Of a stretch of 64,000 nt of DNA, positions 60,755 through 64,000 are shown one piece after another. Source of the stretch: Actinoplanes italicus. Lineage in GTDB: Bacteria; Actinomycetota; Actinomycetes; Mycobacteriales; Micromonosporaceae. Both the position numbers and the translations under genes were made by a program. Below the pieces are notes generated by a model. The model ran no database searches, was not told the origin of the DNA, and was given only the letters and a program-made list of their open reading frames with translations. The stretch is taken from NCBI RefSeq assembly GCF_003001815.1, contig NZ_PVMZ01000007.1, positions 248,001 through 312,000 on the forward strand, written 5' to 3'. Positions within the stretch are counted from its first letter, which is position 1. Each line of letters starts with the position of its first letter.

Positions 60755-61186
60755 ATGGAAAAGCAGGAGGTCGGCGCGATGCGGGACGAACCTGGGCCGG
60801 CGGACGAGCGGGAGCGCGCGGGTCCTCGGTGGCGGGTTCTGCGGAGGCTCGTGGCGGTTCAGGCAGTCGTTCTGGGTCCGATGATCTATCTCTGGCTCGG
60901 GCCGGCCAGCGAGACGGCCGCCGCGAACCCGGGGCCGGATCTCGGTGCGGGGCTGGTCGGGCTTGTGCTGATGGTGCTCGGGCTGCCGTGGTCGGTCTTC
61001 GTCTGCCTGTTCGACAACCGGTATGGGATGTTCGACAGCGGGTGGCGTGACCTGTTCGTCATCGGGCCCGCCGTGGTCAATTTCGGCCTGGCAGCGCTGA
61101 GCCTGTGGTGGACCGCCCGCCATCCCGTCGACGACGCGGAGTGGCAGGTCGTCCAGGCCGACGACCTTGAGGAATCGGAGACTTAG
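60755..61186 (+). CDS. Small membrane protein of unknown function
   Basis: A 143-residue protein with a charged N-terminal 28 residues and three helices: LVAVQAVVLGPMIYLWL, LGAGLVGLVLMVLGLPWSVFVCLF and LFVIGPAVVNFGLAALSLWW. ATG 60755 (MEKQEVGAMRDE); an internal ATG at 60779 is another option. No family recognised. It follows the FtsX gene by 86 bp and precedes a 43-bp tandem repeat. Confidence 0.7.
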   Translation: MEKQEVGAMRDEPGPADERERAGPRWRVLRRLVAVQAVVLGPMIYLWLGPASETAAANPGPDLGAGLVGLVLMVLGLPWSVFVCLFDNRYGMFDSGWRDLFVIGPAVVNFGLAALSLWWTARHPVDDAEWQVVQADDLEESET

Positions 61187-61240
61187 CAGGCCGACCACCG
61201 CAACCGGATCGCGACGGCTGGGCGGCAGGGTTCAGTCCCG

Positions 61241-61352
61241 GCGGACCAGAACGGGACACCGGGGAGCGACCGAGTCCAGACCCGCGGACCAGAACAGGAC
61301 ACCGGGGAGCGACCGAGTCCAGACCCGCGGACCAGAACAGGACAGCGGGATC
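61241..61352. repeat. 43-bp tandem repeat, 2.6 units
   Basis: Units start GCGGACCAGAAC at 61241, 61284 and 61327 (partial). The second is nearly identical to the first over 43 bp, with CACCGGGGAGCGACCGAG and TCCAGACCC. It lies between the small membrane gene and the EAL-HDOD stop and just reaches the latter. Confidence 0.9.
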
Positions 61353-62652
61353 AGGCCGGACGGGCGGCCGGGCCCCGGCGGCGCTTCGCCGAGCCCGGGG
61401 AGAAGCGGTGGGCCGCGGTGAGCGTCCGGGTGGACCAGCGCATCGCGTCGAGGGAGAGGTCGGCCAGGTTGTCGGCGTTCCACTCGCCGTTCTCGTAGGC
61501 GCGTACCGCTTTCAGTACGTCGCCCAGCCGGCCGCTGCCGACGGTCAACGCGTCCGCCACCTCGGCGGTCAGGGGCAGCTGCTCGGCCATCGCGGCCGGG
61601 GTCATCGCCATCAGGCCGGCCATGCCGGTGACCAGGCCCGCCACGAAGGCGGCACCGGGGTCGGCGCCGAACCGCGGGGCCAGGTTCTCGCAGAGCCGGG
61701 CCTGGGTGAGAGCGGTCAGCAGCTGCTCCTCGGGAGCCTCGGCCACGTCGTCGACCACCATCAGGGTCGCCCAGCGGCGGATCCGGGTCAGGCCGACCAT
61801 CATGACGGCCTGCCGGACCGAGGAGATGCGGCTGACCACGCCGGCGGCCACCGAGTTGCTGACCCTGAGCACGCGCAGGGCCAGCGCCGGGTCGCTGACG
61901 ATGATCGAGGTGATCTTGTCGAGCGGCACGTCGGGGGACATCAGGGCGGCGACGAGTTCGAGGCGGCGCAGCCGGGACGGCGACAGGCTGGGGGTGCTGA
62001 GCACCTGGGGACGGCTCAGGGCGTACCCCTGCCGTAGTTCCATGCCGTAATGGTCGGCGATGGCCACCTGTGTCTCGGTCTCCAGCCGCTCGGCGACCAG
62101 TTCGAGGCCGGGGTACTCGCGGCAGGCGGCGACGATCTCGTCGAGCCTGCTCAGGTCACCGTCGAGGAGGTCGAGTTTCACGTACGACGCCAGGCCGAGC
62201 AGCTGCTCGTGCCCGGAGCCCCAGACGAAGTCGTCCAGGGCGATCTTGTAACCGGCCTCGGACAGCGCGGTCAGCCCGGCGATCACCTCGTCGTCGACGT
62301 GGACCGTCTCCAGCACCTCGAGCACCACCTGTTCGGGGCCGAACGGCAACGGGAGCCGCCCGGTCACGAACTCACGGGTGAGGTTGATGAAGCACGGCCG
62401 GTTGCCGGCCACCTCGGCAATGCCGAATTCGGTGAACGCGTTCACCATCACGGCGCTGGTGGCGTATGTGTCCTGCCGCCCCGAAGCGACGTCGTCCATA
62501 CGGCCGCGGAAGAGCAGCTCGTAAGCCACGACGACGCCTGCAGCGTCGAAGATCGGCTGACGGCCGACGTGTACCGCGTCCAACACCGGGATTCCCACGC
62601 CGGAGCCATCGGCATCCCGAAGCCGGAGTTGATGAATCGGACGCCGAAACAT
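61351..62652 (-). CDS. EAL-HDOD (YuxH-like) signalling protein, degenerate EAL
   Basis: A 433-residue protein. The EAL-like half starts VHVGRQPIFDAAGVVVAYELLFRG, where ELL stands in place of EAL, and continues FINLTREF, VVLEVLE, IALDDFVWG, VKLDLLDG, VAERLET. Several metal ligands of active phosphodiesterases are missing, so it probably senses c-di-GMP or has no hydrolysis. The HDOD half (LDKITSIIVSDPALALRVLRVSNSVAAG; VRQAVMMVGLTRIRRWATL) is standard. ATG 62652 is chosen; GTG 62730 would extend it. It diverges from the acyl-CoA ligase. Confidence 0.88.
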   Translation of the reverse strand: MFRRPIHQLRLRDADGSGVGIPVLDAVHVGRQPIFDAAGVVVAYELLFRGRMDDVASGRQDTYATSAVMVNAFTEFGIAEVAGNRPCFINLTREFVTGRLPLPFGPEQVVLEVLETVHVDDEVIAGLTALSEAGYKIALDDFVWGSGHEQLLGLASYVKLDLLDGDLSRLDEIVAACREYPGLELVAERLETETQVAIADHYGMELRQGYALSRPQVLSTPSLSPSRLRRLELVAALMSPDVPLDKITSIIVSDPALALRVLRVSNSVAAGVVSRISSVRQAVMMVGLTRIRRWATLMVVDDVAEAPEEQLLTALTQARLCENLAPRFGADPGAAFVAGLVTGMAGLMAMTPAAMAEQLPLTAEVADALTVGSGRLGDVLKAVRAYENGEWNADNLADLSLDAMRWSTRTLTAAHRFSPGSAKRRRGPAARPA

Positions 62653-62759
62653 TGGCTTCACAAACACTTCCACGGTGCCCGGCCGCCGTGTTGGTATGAG
62701 ACGGCCGTCACAAATCGCGGATGCGATCACTACTTCACGGGCAAGAAGGGTTCCACCAC

Positions 62760-64000
62760 ATGCTCAACCTCTCCGTTCTCCTGGAGGACAGCGCCCGCCA
62801 ATATCCGGAGCGCGCCGCTGTGGTGCTCGGCCCGCAGCGACTGACCTACGCGCAGGTGAACGCGGCCGCCAACCAGGTCGCCGGACTGCTCCGCTCGCGT
62901 GGCATCCAGCCCGGCGACAAGGTGGCACTCACCTGTCCCAACCTTCCGTACTTCCCGATCGTCTACTACGGCATCCTCAAGGCCGGCGCCGTCGTCGTAC
63001 CGCTGAATGTGCTCCTCAAAGGCCGTGAGATCGCCTACCACCTGCGTGACTCCGGCGCCAAGGCGTACTTCTGCTTCCAGGGCACACCGGAGCTCCCGAT
63101 GGGCGCGGAGGGCTTTGCCGGCTTCAACGAGGTCGACGCCGCCGAGCACTTCTTCCTGATCACCGCGGACCCGGCCGCGGCCTCGCCGATCGAGGGCGCC
63201 GAGACGATGGGCTCCGGCCTGGCGGGGCAGTCGCCGATCTTCGAGACGGTGCTGCGCGACGAGACCGACGCCGCGGTGATCCTCTACACCAGCGGCACGA
63301 CCGGTCAGGCCAAGGGTGCCGAGCTGTCGCACTCGAACCTGGTGCTGAACGCGCTCACCTGCAACCGGCTGTTCGGCACCCAGCCCGCCACCGACACGCA
63401 TCTGCTGGTGCTGCCGCTGTTCCACTCGTTCGGCTCGACGGTCAACATGAACGCCGGTTTCTCCACGGCGTCGACGCTCGTGCTGCTCCCGCGCTTCGAC
63501 CCGGATGCGGCGGTGCAGCTGCTCCAGAGCGAGAACGTCACGTTCTTCGCCGGCGTACCCACCATGTATTGGGGTTTGTTGAATGCCCTGAAAGAGGGCG
63601 TGGACGTGGAGCGGATCGCCTCGAACATGCGGGTCGCCGTCTCCGGCGGCTCCAGCCTGCCGGTGGAGATCATCAAGGCGGTCAAGGAGCGGTTCGGCGT
63701 CACCATCCTCGAGGGGTACGGCCTGTCCGAGACCTCCCCGGTGGCGACGTTCAGCGCCCCGGGCAGCGAGCCCCGCCCCGGCTCGATCGGCATCCCGATC
63801 TGGGGTGTCGAGGTGAAGCTGATCGACTCCGACTGGAACAGCATCGACAATCCGGACGAGATCGGCGAGATCGCGATCCGGGGCCACAACATCTTCCGCG
63901 GCTACATCGGCCGGCCGGAGGCGACCGCCGAGGTGATGCGAAACGGCTGGTTCCGGACCGGTGACCTGGCGCGCCGGGACAAGGACGGCTGGTACTACAT
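62760..64000 (+). CDS. Long-chain acyl-CoA ligase (partial, C-terminus beyond window)
   Basis: About 413 N-terminal residues of a probable 500-residue ANL adenylating enzyme. Core A3 VILYTSGTTGQAKGAELSHSNL near residue 172, A5 ILEGYGLSETSPV near 318 and A7 GWFRTGDLARRDKDGW near 397. It starts MLNLSVLLEDSARQYP. It forms acyl-AMP then acyl-CoA from fatty acids. Start ATG 62760, 30 bp from an alternative start of the divergent EAL-HDOD gene. Substrate length not determined; feeds beta-oxidation, consistent with the glyoxylate genes at the other end of the window. Confidence 0.93.
   Translation, partial: MLNLSVLLEDSARQYPERAAVVLGPQRLTYAQVNAAANQVAGLLRSRGIQPGDKVALTCPNLPYFPIVYYGILKAGAVVVPLNVLLKGREIAYHLRDSGAKAYFCFQGTPELPMGAEGFAGFNEVDAAEHFFLITADPAAASPIEGAETMGSGLAGQSPIFETVLRDETDAAVILYTSGTTGQAKGAELSHSNLVLNALTCNRLFGTQPATDTHLLVLPLFHSFGSTVNMNAGFSTASTLVLLPRFDPDAAVQLLQSENVTFFAGVPTMYWGLLNALKEGVDVERIASNMRVAVSGGSSLPVEIIKAVKERFGVTILEGYGLSETSPVATFSAPGSEPRPGSIGIPIWGVEVKLIDSDWNSIDNPDEIGEIAIRGHNIFRGYIGRPEATAEVMRNGWFRTGDLARRDKDGWYY

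Overview
The window reads as chromosomal DNA of a high-GC filamentous actinomycete, most plausibly a member of the Micromonosporaceae (Actinoplanes-like). This is inferred from the very high G+C at third codon positions, frequent GTG/TTG starts, two large BTAD-type (AfsR/SARP-like) regulators, a DUF5753-type XRE regulator, an MT0933-like small protein, a perfect CebR-type operator before a secreted cellulase, and a DtxR/IdeR-type iron box. No rRNA, tRNA, CRISPR array, integrase or transposase was recognised. Genes are dense, and most long antisense frames are GC-driven shadows of real genes.

Left part (1-14.6 kb): a glyoxylate-shunt pair (malate synthase, cut by the window edge, and isocitrate lyase) diverges from a RamB/ScfR-like regulator. 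Next come the first codons of a decayed response regulator, a DUF402/RidA pair, a repeat-bearing gap, an AAA+ ATPase, an MT0933-like small protein, a methyltransferase, a large AfsR-like regulator, a secreted alpha/beta hydrolase and small SRPBCC/DUF1905 genes.

Middle part (14.9-35.4 kb): a complete ABC importer operon (lipoprotein, two permeases, ATPase); a CBM2-GH5 cellulase behind a CebR-like box; an ArsR-SRPBCC pair with a palindromic operator; MmcQ/YjbR and arylamine N-acetyltransferase genes; a histidine kinase with an in-frame 18-residue repeat, plus its NarL-type regulator; a siderophore uptake locus (binding protein diverging from two permeases and an ATPase across an iron box); L-2-hydroxyglutarate oxidase; and a four-gene operon of transmembrane flavin reductase, FMN-binding protein, response regulator and kinase.

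Right part (35.6-64 kb): a DUF4956-VTC-surface lipoprotein operon; a DUF5753 regulator; a phosphodiester glycosidase, GT2-GtrA and GGDEF run; and a second BTAD regulator. Then comes what I consider the most interesting locus: an ABC exporter, a 69-residue four-cysteine peptide with a strong ribosome binding site, and an S26 signal peptidase, diverging from a DrrAB-like exporter. This looks like a compact peptide-secretion (bacteriocin or RiPP-like) cassette without a recognisable modification enzyme. After it lie a degenerate intradiol-dioxygenase-like protein, a second GGDEF protein, a TetR/hydrolase pair with a perfect inverted-repeat operator, a NarL-type two-component system diverging from a MacB-like ABC/FtsX pair, an EAL-HDOD protein, and an acyl-CoA ligase cut by the right edge.

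Several unrelated short tandem repeat arrays (units of 24, 54, 15, 45, 18 and 43 bp) lie in or between genes. All functional calls come from reading motifs and context; no database search was run.
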